From contig NC_092569.1 of assembly GCF_037975245.1 (NCBI RefSeq), positions 11,350,501 through 11,381,000 on the forward strand: a DNA stretch of 30,500 nucleotides. The letters are read 5' to 3'. Position numbers and translations under genes: made by a program. The stretch's first letter is position 1. Every line of letters starts with the position of its first letter. This DNA is from Apostichopus japonicus (taxonomy: Eukaryota; Echinodermata; Holothuroidea; Aspidochirotida; Stichopodidae). The notes below the pieces were generated by a model that saw only the letters and a list, made by a program, of their open reading frames with translations, had not been told where the DNA came from and ran no database searches. Positions 1 through 12,354 of the stretch are shown here, piece by piece.

Positions 1-892
1 CGATTGACTCGATAAATCATTTTGTTAAACAAAGCTATATTTTGGTCGGAAGAAATTGCGTCATTTGAAGTTCCAATTCAATAATGATTAAAAGAGTAAG
101 AGCTTAATTTCAAAAGAAAAATTAAAATTTATATACTGGAGACGGTGAATGTCACATGACTGAAAGCAAACCGCATTTGTCTTTTTTGTTTGTTGATTAC
201 TGATAAAAGCTTCCGTCTTATAAAATAGCATTGGAGAGTAAAATGCTGATGGTTTTCTCAATGTATCATTTAACGTTACATTTGCCTATAACATTTTTAT
301 CATTTACAAGTCATATCTTTACAGAGCGATACTATTCATTGTGAAGCATCAGTGAATAGACGTCGAAATAGGCAACCGAAAGTGAAAATGAATTCAAATT
401 AACGAAACACATTTTTTTCTAGATGTGTATAAGAAATTATGATTTGCAATTTTCAACATTAACGACAGATAACAGTTAAAAATGATCAGACAAAACCCCA
501 TTATTTGTCACTACTTAAGACAATGGGCGAATATGATATAGATGCCGTTTGTTTTCAACACATTTTTCTAGTCCTTGCAAAATGTTGTTTGCGACTTGAT
601 TGTTTCTTCTTCTTACTATTAAAAATTACTGTTACCTAATCTATTGATCCCAGCAAGTAGAGATTATATTCACATTCTTATTACCAAATAAAACAGGAAA
701 TGTGGAGATAAATTGTATGTTCTATATGAATCATATCCTCCCAAATCCAGGTTTCCAGAAAAGAGATCGAAATTGGATTGCTTCACTTTTTAAAAACAAG
801 AAACTGCTTTCGACTAAATTTTGATGCAAACAAACAGAGACAAAATTAACTTTTTATTCCGAAATAGAAAAGTTTGAAATAACAAAGCCTGA
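1..892. other. AT-rich intergenic DNA, no feature seen
   Basis: No open frame of useful length, no repeat and no recognisable RNA gene. Composition is strongly AT-rich with stop codons dense in all frames, as expected for invertebrate intergenic or intronic DNA. Confidence 0.5.
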
Positions 893-2180
893 CACAGGTA
901 TATCTTACGTTAGCTAGCAGGTCTAGGTATAACTTCACTATTTAATTTGGCTAAAAAGGTTCCCGTGTTACTAAAATGTAATGGCTTCAAGCGTATACTA
1001 ATAAAAGTTATGTAGAATAGAGATAACAGCTTGACTCAGTGATATAATTTAACATATCATATTTCTGCTAAGCTCTACGATTAGAAATTATATTAAATAA
1101 AACCTTTAAAGCACTTTGTGTGAATTACACTAATGTATACGGGGGTTTGCAATAGCTTGCTATTTTCAAATAATTTTGTTAGACGCTTTCCTATCAACTT
1201 TACACTTTTTATCCTCTTTTAAATATGTTTGAAATAAATTTTCAGTTAGCGCTAAACATGACGGCAAAATTACTTTCATCGACTAGGTTGTTGTGCCAAA
1301 ATGTTATGATACGATTTATCGTTTAAACAAACAAATTTAGAAAGAGAGTGACATAATACAGTTTGGAGATATAACACGATTTAGTAAAAGTCCGTTTTGT
1401 AAACTTGAAAAAAAATTGATAATAAAGACGCTACACATATAAAATTTGTTAACACAGAAATTAAATGCTTTGATAATATTCTAAAACCAAAAATTGTAAA
1501 TGCAAAGAAACGTTGTTCCTAGTTTGACTTTTCAGACTTGTTTTCAATTGTAATCTTAAAAAGCAGCATATTTCATTAAAACAAATTATTGTCATATAAA
1601 CGTATTTCATATTTGAATTAATTGACGCAGGTACGTAATACTTTAACTATCCGATCTAGGTATAACGTTACTAATTTAATTTGGATCTAAGGTTCCCATG
1701 TTTCGAAAATGTTGAAAGTGAAACAAGAGGTAAGAAACACAATACAAAGACGATGAGATGTGATAGCTTTTGATCATTGGCATATTATTTAGAACTGAAA
1801 GCTGTTATTCAAATTAAATGGCTTAAACTTTTTACTCTCTTTTAAATATGCTTGAAATGAATTTTCAGTTAGCGCTAAACATGACGGCAAAATTACTTTC
1901 GAATAGTATGTTTTACAGTTTGGAGATAAAACACGATTTATTGAAAGTCAGTTTTGTAAACTTGAAAACAACTTGAATAAAAACGCCACACATATGATAT
2001 TTGGTAACAAGGAAATAAATGCTTTGGTAAAATTCTAACAAAAAAAAATTAAAAATGCAAAAATACGTCGATCTCGTTTGAATTTTCAGGCTTTTTTTCT
2101 ATTGTTAGCTTAAAAAGCAGAATATACCATAAAAGAAAGTTTTGTTTTATAAACGTATCTCAAATTTGAATGAATCGATT
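893..2180. repeat. imperfect tandem duplication, two copies
   Basis: Three blocks recur in the same order and orientation. The block around TCTAGGTATAAC is at 921 and again at 1655. The block ending TTAGCGCTAAACATGACGG is at about 1191-1280 and again at about 1820-1905. The block starting CAGTTTGGAGATA is at 1359-1625 and again at 1916-2180. The spacing falls from about 735 to 630 to 555 bases, so the second copy has lost internal segments, including about 75 bases after the GACGGCAAAATTACTTTC stretch. No coding potential is seen in either copy. It may be an old non-coding repeat family or a local duplication. Confidence 0.75.
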
Positions 2181-5100
2181 AATATTTTCAGTAATACTAC
2201 TTCATTTTATCTTTATCTTTTTATCCGTTATTTTGAGGCATTTAAACTGGCACAATTAGGATCAATTGTCACTTTAAATAGATTTTTACTTTCATTTTCA
2301 TAAATTTTGGAAACTACTACATTTCAATTGTAAAATCAAGTTCTTGTTTGACTATTTGTCAATCGCACTTTATATGTAATAATATTCAATTAATGAAATC
2401 TTGTTTGGAGTTGTTAAAATACACTACTTAATGCAAGGCGATGCTTCAATGATATTTTGGAATTTACACTCGAAAGGAAAATTAGATTTGTTGTGTACAG
2501 TTATGCCAAAAAAACCAACATTAATGTTCCAATCTTTGAAAGTCACTATCTTTAACATTTGATATTGGTTCTTAGACAAGGTTGTGGAGAATATTCACAA
2601 TTTATTTCTATAAAATGAAAGTGTTTGACTTTGATATAAAGGAGTCAATGAAATATAAATTTAATATGAATGACATATTTGCCTTAAAATTATAATAAAC
2701 TGTTGACAAATTTAATTAATTACTTGTATTTTTTTCTAGTTTTTACAGTTTTCCACGAACTTAAGGTAATATTGCATTTAAAAATAAAAAGTATGGGCCA
2801 GAATAAGTTTGCTCAAATTATTTTCCAGTGTAAAGATTAATAATGCTAACTTTCAATAACTAAGAAGTTTAAATAGAAACACAACAACTTTTTTTTTTTT
2901 CAAAGCTGGGTAGGGAAAAAGTTACTTACATAAATTGGTATACTCTATCATGGTGACTGAAGCTTTAATATTAACTGCAGCTAAATAACACGTCAAGCTA
3001 ATTGAATGAAATAATGGGAGCGTTAATAACAAAGTATCAAAATATCAAAGATCTAAAACTCACCACTCGTTGTGAAAAGAGACAGCCTGTTGTCCAAAAG
3101 AAAAGAAAAACTTCAAAAACTTTGCACAATTTGCTGATCATCTTGATTATTGAGAGAATTGGAGTGTTCGGTGACCTGCTCTCTTCTGATGTAAAAGTTG
3201 ATAATGATTTCCTCAAAGGTGAAGCTACAAAATACTGAACCACTGAAATTAACCTGTAGCCTACAGGAGACTGGCCAAGCAGCTGGACATAACCAATGTT
3301 GCCCGTCGTGTTAATTGTCATATTATACTGATAAAATACCCTTCAAAATTATGACTTTGGTGATAAACGTCACTTATCCACATCGGTAGATTTTCAACAC
3401 GGATATACATATGATGAAATAATGCGGTGTGTACTTTTGGGCTATTATTGACAATGGTTCATGGGGTTACATAAACTTCAGTCGTGGGGGAATCTTCGTA
3501 GTGTAATTAATATATTAATAAAGCAGGTAAAAACAGTAAATTTGTAATAATTGTCTTCAAAAATATATTTTAACCTATTTTGTGTATAGTGGAGTACTTA
3601 ATGTGAATATAATAACACATTGACATATAATAGCTTTAATACATTCATTTGCTCCTGAAGACTTGAACACGATAAATATAAAAATTAGAGAGTTTTCTGT
3701 CTGTCTGTATATTACAAACTATTGAAGAGGGAATCGTTTTGAATCAATGTAGTCTATATCGTTGTAGTTATCATGAGAGTTCTGGGCATATAAATCTTAT
3801 ATCATAAGCATTTTCGATATATTATATTTTTCATATGAATTTCTATTTTATGTCGAAATGTTAGTTGTATTTGCCTGCTTATGACCAATTAAATTTAAAC
3901 TGTATGTTTAACAAAGTAACTTTTCAACCAATAAAGTAAATTTAGATCACAAGAAGAACTTAAAGCTTTCCGTATGTAAAAGTCATTTCTCCTTCAAGTG
4001 TGAAACAATGCGTACACTCTTAACAGACTCTTAACCGGGAGGTTCTTTGAAACCCTACCTATTGTGAGTATAATGATAGTACATTTCCCTAAGGTGTAAT
4101 AAGAAGTATGGAGCGGGATATATTCTCTCTCACTTTGAACATGATCGAACTAAGTACTGGAGATAATCGTCTGCTAAACTCTATGACTCACACCGTTGCA
4201 GACTATGGTGGCATAAACAGGTTGGTGTGATTAATCATAAGACCACGTTATGTCTTTGCAGTACAACTTATGAATACTCTAGTTCTTTGGTGAATGAAGT
4301 GGTTTGGGTTTCAAATAATTGATCCAATCTTCGGGCTTCCCTACCTAAGTTTCTGAAAGTTTTATAATCATTTATAATGATGGTGCTATGAATGGCGAAC
4401 GCGTCCTTAATCCTATAAGTGATCAAGTCTACCAAAGAAAAACTTCTACAACGCTACAGAGGCCGCATTCAATAGTCGAAGTGTTGGTGAAATTAGGGCA
4501 TTGTGGGGAATTGCTTCCTGAATGGCTTCCAAGCCCGATATGACAATATATAATCAAGAGAAAATTAATTCTCTGTTGTGAAGTGTAATAATAAGTTCGT
4601 TTAGATCGTCTTCAAAGTATACTGGACCTTACAAAATGATTGCATTTTTTTATTATTTAAAGACACTTCCTATCGGTTGTGGTTTAGTTGGGTATATATG
4701 TTCACATATAGAATCAGCTGTCGCTTTTTTCAAATATCTATTTTTTATAAAAGATTGTCATATGACATAATTTGTTTTTGAAAAGAGAGACAAATCTCTG
4801 GTGATTTAAAGATGGTTGAAAACAAATGAATATATCGTTCGCAGCTATATAAGTTGTCTTTTGTTCCTCTCTTCTGCAGGATTGTCTTGACAAAACCTCT
4901 TATTAACCGTTTGCTCTTGCACTGGAAAGTGGAATAAAACGTGTACACGTAACCACATAACATAGAATTTTTACCAATATTGGCAGTCGCGTAATTTTGC
5001 ATATTGGATGATGATATAGGCCTACTTCAGTAGCAGAATAACACTTATCCACGTCGGTAGAAATACACACAGATCTGTCTTTTCGTTCTTTCATCGAGTG

Positions 5101-7080
5101 AAATTTGAAAATTACATGTTTACAAGTCTTGCAGGATGAGAATTTTGTCTGTATCAATCAATATATTGATTTAGGTATAACTTTTAATATAGATCGACAT
5201 TATTACAGTCGTGGTTCTGTAATTTAATCTACTGATAAAATATATTCAGTAATAAGCGCCATTAGTTTTCTACAGTTCTAGGTTATTGGCAATTTCATCG
5301 TACACGTATCCGCAAGTGTTGATGTGAAATGCGCATCACGAAGACAAACATAAAATCTTCAAACGTGTTAATATACAGTATCCTACATCAATGTCAGAAT
5401 CTTACATATATATTGATCGGTAATTCAGGACAGGTGGAACGCACACTTGGTTGTTCGTGATGGTGGGTCTGGGTTGCGCTTAGATCTAAATAGAAATGTG
5501 TAACCCTCCTTTCTTTCGGTCAAGGTAATTAGGACAATGGGTCAGCAATATGTGAATCAAGTGGGCCTAGGCTTCAAGACAGGATAAAATTGTCTCCATG
5601 TCCGAATGGTTCAATTCTGATATTCAAAACAACTGCTGAGTCAGCTCTACACAGGTTTACAATGAGAGACACAAAGAAATGTACCATGAACTACTTATAT
5701 TTTCAATCCTCCAATCGTGGGAAATGGGGATGTTATAAGGCTATCAATGGCACAAAACAATAAAAAGTATCTACATAACAAATATGTCAACTTGACCACA
5801 CTCTTAAATATTAACTCTTAAATAAGCATGCTTGCAGTTTCATAACGTACTGGTTACTGTGGTACTGAATACTGTACATCAAGATACAGCACAGATGGTA
5901 TAGACAATATTAACAATAATAACGTTACACTGTGCACTGTACTATACACTGAACATTGAGAACTTAGAAAAACTTAAACTTGTTGTCTATGGCCATGACA
6001 AAGGTTACAATAAAAAGAATACTTAAACTTATCTGATTTTACACTGGTGCTGTCGCGAACTGTTCGCTTTCTTGCTTCAACGCGGAAAGTTCATTTTCGC
6101 GAATTAAAGTTCCGGTGAACATCAGTGTGCTCCGTAATAAACTCCGTAATATACTGCAGTCCAGCGATTCACAAAACGGAATGACAAATTAATAACATAG
6201 TTTAGAGTGACGTCTACAGCTCGGTGGGGTAGCATCAGGTTCCTTAGGTAAATATAAAGTACAGGTAGGCTCCAAGAACAACAATTAAGTAAAATACAAA
6301 ACGTCCATGGTTACCATCTCGGCAAGATCCAGAACAGTGGCCAAAAAGATACTATTATGACATTCTCACCATAATTTAAGAATATAGCTTAACATGATGA
6401 ACATCTTCAAAACTCCTTATTTTTACAACACCTTTTCCTGGGTGTATTAATAAAAATATTATAAGTACAACAGATTAAGCAAGAGAAGTCTTGCTCTCTC
6501 CAGATGAAGAATGAAACTCTAACTTCAAAAAGATACAAAGTGACAACAACTCTAAGCAACATGGCTTCACCACATCCTATTAGTTACTCCTAGCAAAGAT
6601 CCCGTTGACCAACTAATAAGATGACCAATCAGTAATTACATGATGGATTAGTCCTCATAATATTCATTTCATCAATTGCCTTCCCTTCCCTAGCTCTGAG
6701 CTATTTTGCAATCCTTTCCCACCAATACACTGTGTCTCTAAATACTATTGTTCCAGGTATAAACCACAAGCGTAATTGTCTAGCAGGCTCTGTTTATCTC
6801 AGGAGAGATAAGTAGCAAGGATACATACAAAAAGGCTTTGTGAAAGTAAAATAACCATCACTTATCTGCAATATACTCAGCTTTAATTAAAACTATCTAC
6901 ACTATTGGCAGAAACTGCTTCTACTAGCAATGAAAACAACAAACCCACTGTGTCATTCACGACACCAAGGCTACAAATGGAATAGATCTCTTAATTCTGA
7001 AGGGCACCAACATATCAAGGGTATGGCCTATTGAAGGCACATTCGACGGGTAATATGAATTGATGAAGGTAAATGATAAG
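2181..7080. other. intergenic or intronic DNA without recognised genes
   Basis: Several short open frames occur (for example 3002-3238 plus and 4745-5157 minus), but none shows a domain, signal peptide or convincing splice context. A 21-base near-identical motif CACTTATCCAC(A/G)TCGGTAG occurs at 3371 and 5042 in the same orientation, which hints at a decayed dispersed repeat. The stretch 6050-6260 is less AT-rich than its surroundings and may be transposon-derived, but no termini were found. Confidence 0.4.
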
Positions 7081-7195
7081 AGCCAGGGTTAGGGGTATGT
7101 TGAGGGTAAGAGAATAGGGTGTTTAAGGTTACAGGGCTATGGGTTGGGTTTAGTAATGGGTAAAGGGTCGAAGAGAGGGGGATGGATTGTCGTAG
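7081..7195 (+). repeat. degenerate telomere-like G-rich stretch
   Basis: Many GGGTTAGGG-like words occur here with variable spacing (for example CCAGGGTTAGGGGTATG, GAGGGTAAG, GGGTTGGGTTTAG, GGGTAAAGGG). The G-rich strand has more than four G-runs within 90 bases, so a G-quadruplex is possible. The array is too irregular to be a telomere; a decayed interstitial tract is the most that can be said. Confidence 0.4.
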
Positions 7196-8419
7196 GTAGA
7201 GCTACGTGAGGATTATGTTACACCCAAATCCTGTTCACAATACTGGTCTCCCTATTCATTTAGTTCAAAAATCATATAACGTAGCATGTATCACTTACCA
7301 GTAACTTACAAACCTGCCACACATATCACAGTCGGCTTCAAATATAGAGGTAGGTCAAGAATGAACAGGGGCACTGTTACAGAATACTATGGTTAGAAGA
7401 TCATTGCAAGAAGGGAGCTATATCGTATTGCTTGAACAGCCACACAGCGGAATATGAAAAGGGAACTGTTATACCGACACAACATGGATTATTTTCAGAA
7501 AAAAAAGTCAGATATGGGGTAGTAAGGATCCCTTATGCCATTCCCCGGCCACTTACCCAGTCTATTTTATCAAAATATCTGAAGTTTAATAAGGGTGCAT
7601 ATCGGTTAGATCCAGATTAAGGACGACCGTGTCGTCAAATTCAATACAAAACTGGAAATGAGTATCGACTTCTTGCGGCATTGAAAAAGAATGTACCAGA
7701 GTAGGTCCATAAATCCCCTTTCTGATATGGAGTTTTGTGCTTTGAAATCCCTACGAGAGAACGAAACACATATGAAATTGCTGCACTGCCCCTTGACCCA
7801 GCACTTCCTCTCATTAGGCACCTTGCCTCTAGTGATGAGGCATAAACACTTTGGCAATCATTCAAATATTCATGAGGAAATCATAGTACCAGTTGTGATT
7901 CGTTTATTCAATATGGAAGAACAAACCCTCAACGTTAAGTTTGAATTGTAAATGACAGCTAATACTATCTTCTGTTTTAGCACTCATTCAGCAAATTCAG
8001 AAACAACCTGCTAACAAGTGCATTCCAATTATCGTTAAACAGCAAAATTTGCCTCATTATCAAACAAGAGAATGAAAACTTCACTGGAATGTCTTTAAAA
8101 CCGATATACTTGTACTATAAAAGCTCAGCCTTTTATACCATGTAAAGTGTACAAATGGTCGTTATATAGGCTAAACAGGAAACAATTCGCCATTTGTGAT
8201 TGAGATGTCATTGACAGAAAAAAGGTACGAAGAGACAACAACAAGTAAGCAAATATCAGGGACATAAATATTGATAACTCTAAGCCTTGAATAACATGTA
8301 GTTTCCCGTAATATCCTGTTTAGTGTAATAGAAGTGTAAATAGTGTAAATGGTAAATTTAATAACTTAAAGACGGAAGACTGAAAATCACTTCAGACCTT
8401 TATATTTCAACATAACATA
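7196..8419. other. no recognised feature; weak open frames only
   Basis: Open frames of 62 to 86 codons lie on both strands around 7432-7951. They overlap each other, have no recognisable domain and lack matching splice signals, so I do not call a gene here. Confidence 0.35.
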
Positions 8420-8540
8420 ACTGTGGAGGTTTGGGTGTGTGGAGTAGGCGAGAGGTATGTGTGGACGTGTGTGCGTGTTCGCGCGAGAGTGTGTGGAGTA
8501 TGCGAGGGGTAAGTGTGTGTGTGGGGGGTGGTAGGTGGAG
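8420..8540. repeat. GT/GGT-rich low-complexity tract
   Basis: An irregular purine-pyrimidine run of GTGTG, GGTGTG and GCGCGAGAG words, with GTGTGGAGTA(G/T)GCGAG(A/G)GGTA repeated at about 8437 and 8492. It looks like a degenerate minisatellite or microsatellite. Confidence 0.55.
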
Positions 8541-9433
8541 ACAAAGGAAAGCGATATAGATAGAATAAACCCAACACTTTACGTTAAATGTTCAACTTGC
8601 TCAATGTTCAATTGTACAAACTTGTTATAGTTCTTTACAGAGCATATGTCAATGGAAACAAATTCTGCTATTTAATTTAAGACCAAGAACAGAATTTTAT
8701 TTTTTATTTCGTTATTTATGTGATTTCCCTTTTTAGCAATTCGGCGTTCTGGTTTCGATCAGACATACGCAACAAAGAAAGAGACAATGTAAAATGCAAA
8801 GACTTGAAGTAGATAAAAATTGTAGAGGTAAGTTTAGAGGAAACCTTGAATCCTTCAATGCACGCAGATAGAAATAGAAAATACCAAACAAATATGAGAA
8901 ACAAAACAAAGTAAAACCGAAAGTTCATTAGTACTGTGTTCTCTACAAAACTGACCGTTTACACCTCGCACCTCACACAAGAAAAATTGAGAAGAACAGG
9001 CAAAAAACTTACCTAAAATACTTTCTCAGATGTATAGGTGTTTAAACGTTCGACCAATAAAGCCAAACCCAGGTAGATATTATTACCTTAATCGATTTTT
9101 AAACAGTATTTCAACTCGTCAGTCACGTCATACATTCGTAACGCTCAAATCGATCACCCAATCAGCGAGACTTGCTCATCAATGTTCCAACGTTTAAAAA
9201 AAAAAACTCCCTGATTATACACATCCCCACTGGCAAATATCTTTCTAAAGCATACATCAATTAATGTATGCCTAACTGTGATAATAATATAAAAACCACT
9301 TATTACATATACATTTGGTAAGCTTTCATCATATTGATCATGCGCATAAGCTGTAGCTTCAAGTACACATTTCCTGCTGCAGTTTGGCAAGTCTAGTCAT
9401 CGTTGTTGTAAGTGTGAAGAGGGTAAGCTGAAA
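8541..9433. other. no recognised feature
   Basis: AT-rich sequence with short overlapping open frames only. Nothing here resembles an RNA gene or a transposon terminus. Confidence 0.4.
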
Positions 9434-9656
9434 ACAGGTAATGTCACCCAGGAAAAATCCTGGGCAAGAAAACCAAACAACCGAAAGACTGTTCCGCTCT
9501 GAACCCCAGTCCCCTTGCATCGAGCCTGTTAATGTGACTGTCCAAATTGAAATTGAACGACCCCCTAAATGACCAAAGCAAATTTACAATGGGTTTTCAC
9601 AGACATACCAGGTAATGTCCAAATTGAAACGACCCCCTAAATGACCAGAGTACACA
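9434..9656. repeat. short direct duplication with adjacent hairpin
   Basis: TGTCCAAATTGAAA followed by ACGACCCCCTAAATGACCA occurs at about 9538-9580 and again at about 9617-9652. The first copy carries a few extra bases (an internal repeat of TTGAAA). AGGTAATGTC precedes the second copy and also occurs at 9436, where it is followed by a perfect hairpin, CCCAGGA-AAAA-TCCTGGG (9448-9465). No protein is evident. Confidence 0.6.
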
Positions 9657-10742
9657 CAATATGTCTACTACGGATATTGTAACAATTTTATGTACAGTGA
9701 TAAGTACCCAATGAGTAGGTGAATTGACATTGTTTATACTTATTGAGATTGTGCATATTAATGAGTGGGAGGGGTCAAAATAAAACTTCCCCACCAGAAT
9801 CTTTACTGAGATGTTTTTTTTTATGTGGTGGTGTTGAAGCGGGGTGAGGATGGTTGTGGGGAAAATTACAGCTATGACATAATTGAGTGAGTGAGTATGA
9901 CTTCATGTAAATTTTTTGTTTTCAATTTATCTTACAATTAGACTAACAATACCATCTGACTTCTCCACCTCTCCCTCATCCTCCACCCGAATATCGATTC
10001 GAAAACATAATTCAGGTGCGACAGTTAACTTCAAACTCATTTGATGAAGGAGGCAGTTGCCATTCAGCACAGAACAAGAGGAGTAAAAACAGGAGGAGGA
10101 AGGGGTAAGGTCGTAACGGAGTTTTTCTTGCAGCTCATACATTTGCCAAACAAAAAGAAGAAAAGCATATTCAAAGATGAAAAAAATCATTTCTTTTTTA
10201 AAAATTGATTTTGTGTTCTTCAAATTTGCTACGAGGAATCATGACATATCTTAAAATGGAACAGATGCTGGTTACTTGTTATTCAAGACAAATTGAATTC
10301 CTCTTACTGAAATTTATTTATTTTTAACGCTCGCCGAAAGGGCAAGAACTATCTGAAATGCCGCAGCTCCCAGGGATTCGTCCCACCCCTGTCTCACAGC
10401 CGATGACAGTGTACACAGTCGGATATACCTGCTGTGGGTCTGCATTAAACGATTTAACAGAAATTGACGCTTTTGTTGGCGTCTTTTTCGAAACGTTGCT
10501 AGAATAGTCAACGAGTGTCTCAAAAAAGCTAGTTGGTTTTGAAATCGATCAACACCTTCAGAAAGTGTTGTATGTACGTAATATCATAATCTGTCCTGCG
10601 AGATTATCGGGACTAAGTAGGAGTGCTATCATTAAGGCTTCATCATCATAATTTGGATAGCAAATGGTAATAAAGAACACAAGACCCTTATATCCCCAAC
10701 CCCCAACATCGTCTATGATATTGGATGTCTCACTTGATTTAA
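9657..10742. other. no recognised gene; one GC-richer patch
   Basis: Mostly AT-rich. Positions 10320-10510 are noticeably GC-richer and open on the minus strand for 69 codons, ending next to AATAAATAAA-like sequence on that strand. This could be the decayed 3' end of a retroelement, but no reverse-transcriptase or tRNA-like signature is visible. Confidence 0.3.
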
Positions 10743-11205
10743 CGTCCACCCTCCTCAGTCAGTCATATTATACGTATGTAAATTATCGTCTATACTATAA
10801 AGTTGTCTTACTAGATTTATCGTCCGTTCTCCTCCGTCGGCCATACTTCATAAATATACAATACATCGTCTGTACTATATGATGCCATACTAGACTTACC
10901 ATCCATCATCCTCCGCCAGTCATATTATACTTATGTAAGTTATCGTCTATACTATAAAGATGTCTTATTTAATTTAACGTCCATCCTCCTCCGTCAGTCA
11001 TATTATACTTATGTAAGTTATCGTCTATACTATAAAGATGTCTTACTAGATTTATCGTCCGTTCTCCTTCGTCGGCCATACTTCATAAATACATTGTCTA
11101 TAGTATAGGATGCAATACTAGACTTACCGTCCATCATCCTCCGTCAGTCATATTATACATATACAATACATCGTATATGTAATAGGATGTCATACTAGAC
11201 TCATT
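10743..11205. repeat. minisatellite, six 72-79 bp units in a three-unit period
   Basis: Unit starts (GTCC followed by a CTCCTCCGTC-like core) are at about 10744, 10822, 10901, 10979, 11057 and 11129, giving periods of 78, 79, 78, 78 and 72. Units 1 and 4, 2 and 5, and 3 and 6 are the most alike. Units 2 and 5 carry GGCCATACTTCATAAAT where the others have AGTCATATTATAC, and units 3 and 6 carry CATCATCCTCC. The array is thus a duplication of a three-unit block of about 235 bases. No coding potential is seen. Confidence 0.85.
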
Positions 11206-11533
11206 GATTTACATCTTCATTTACTTCCTCGTTTAAAATTACATCAGTCGCTTGTAGACATGCGCATTAGAACGCTGTCACACCCAATCATGTCACTCCG
11301 AGACATTTCGTAGCTTCTATTTACATACATTCTAACGGAAGACTAGAAGGGACTTGTCAAGATGGGATGGTCTAGTAGTCGCAAACGTCATGTAATACGA
11401 TAAAAACCTTTCAAAGTTTCAACAAGCGTCTTCGGTACTTTCTTTTCGAGAATTTCCGCATTTGTGGTGAAACGGCGTAGATAATTCCTGAAGATAATCT
11501 CAGGTATTATTCGCAAAGCACAGGGCTCGCAAG
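11206..11533. other. possible 5' flank of the exon at 11534
   Basis: About 330 bases without repeats. A TATA-like GATAAAAAC lies at 11399, some 135 bases before the ATG of the candidate exon. Weak evidence; no initiator or CpG signal is clear. Confidence 0.2.
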
Positions 11534-11614
11534 ATGGAGTACCAAAGAAGGGAACTTTTCTGCGTCAACCTTTTCACATTGTTGATGGGATGGAATGTCC
11601 TTGCATTAATAACG
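11534..11614 (+). CDS. candidate first coding exon of a membrane protein (family unknown)
   Basis: An ATG in good context (A at -3, G at +4) opens 27 codons that end exactly at a strong splice donor, ACG|GTAAGT (GT at 11615), in phase 0. The encoded N-terminus starts MEYQRREL and continues into an unbroken hydrophobic stretch of about 19 residues (FCVNLFTLLMGWNVLALIT), which reads as a first transmembrane segment or a signal anchor. I could not find a following exon in the window, so the partner exons, and whether this is a real gene, remain open. Multi-pass transporters or tetraspan-type proteins would be compatible, but no family signature is present. Confidence 0.3.
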
Positions 11615-11616
11615 GT

Positions 11617-12097
11617 AAGTTTCTCGAAAAAGTTTTGGTCTGGTTGGGTGAGATGTCTTAAGGCTGTGGACTGCAGACGAAGATTTAACAACTCCGTTAT
11701 TTTTTCAAATCAAATTTCATTTTGGTCAACTTTCAAAATTGAAGATAACACTGTGTGTTTATCATCACTGCAATGTTTGTAACACCAAGTTGTATTTACC
11801 ATAACTGATACCGAAATATAGTTTACAATTTTCGGGGAATGGTATTCAATAATTTCGAGATCTTCAAAAATTTGACATCTCAGCTTTTCAATTACCAAAA
11901 GATCAAAATTAGAAATAGTAAAGTTGTCTTAATAGGTGATGTCTAGGTTAACTATCAGTTAAGTGAAATAGTTATTGTACGAAACAATCAGACGGAGGTT
12001 GCACTTCTAATTTGTTCCACCGAGTTAATAAAATCAACTGTTCTTTTAAATCTATTATACATGTATTTTTAATACATTAACACAACCACAAAAAAAA

Positions 12098-12102
<5 letters not shown>
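11617..12102. other. no recognised feature (putative intron)
   Basis: AT-rich sequence without repeats or clear exons. It would be the first intron if the exon at 11534 is real. Confidence 0.3.
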
Positions 12103-12175
<73 letters not shown>

Positions 12176-12196
12176 ATATATATATATATATAATAT
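12103..12196. repeat. (TA)n microsatellite, left flank of palindrome
   Basis: Nearly pure TA dinucleotides, interrupted by two G-containing units (TATGTATATATGTA) near 12163-12174 and ending in TAATATAACG. Confidence 0.95.
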
Positions 12197-12293
12197 AACG
12201 AAAATCCACGTTTACTCCAAAAGAAAATATTATTAGAGAAAACCAGAGAAATAAGATATGACTCATAATTGACAAATAAGGAGTAAGTTTTAC

Positions 12294-12346
12294 AAAATAT
12301 ATTGGAATTTTCGGTCCCCCTGGGACCTTCGTCAGCAATACTTGGC
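12294..12346 (-). ncRNA. hammerhead-like ribozyme, mirror copy, minus strand
   Basis: This is the exact reverse-complement image of the plus-strand ribozyme in the left palindrome arm. On the minus strand the CTGACGA core is at 12335-12329, stem II at 12327-12313, GAAA at 12312-12309, and the predicted cleavage site lies between 12305 and 12304. The two ribozymes point away from each other from a shared centre, so each strand carries one sense and one antisense copy. Confidence 0.68.
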
Positions 12347-12354
12347 AGTCGACT

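Noticed and set aside
3002-3321. Overlapping open frames of 78 (plus) and 94 (minus) codons
   Set aside because: No domain, no clear splice signals and opposite-strand overlap; treated as chance.
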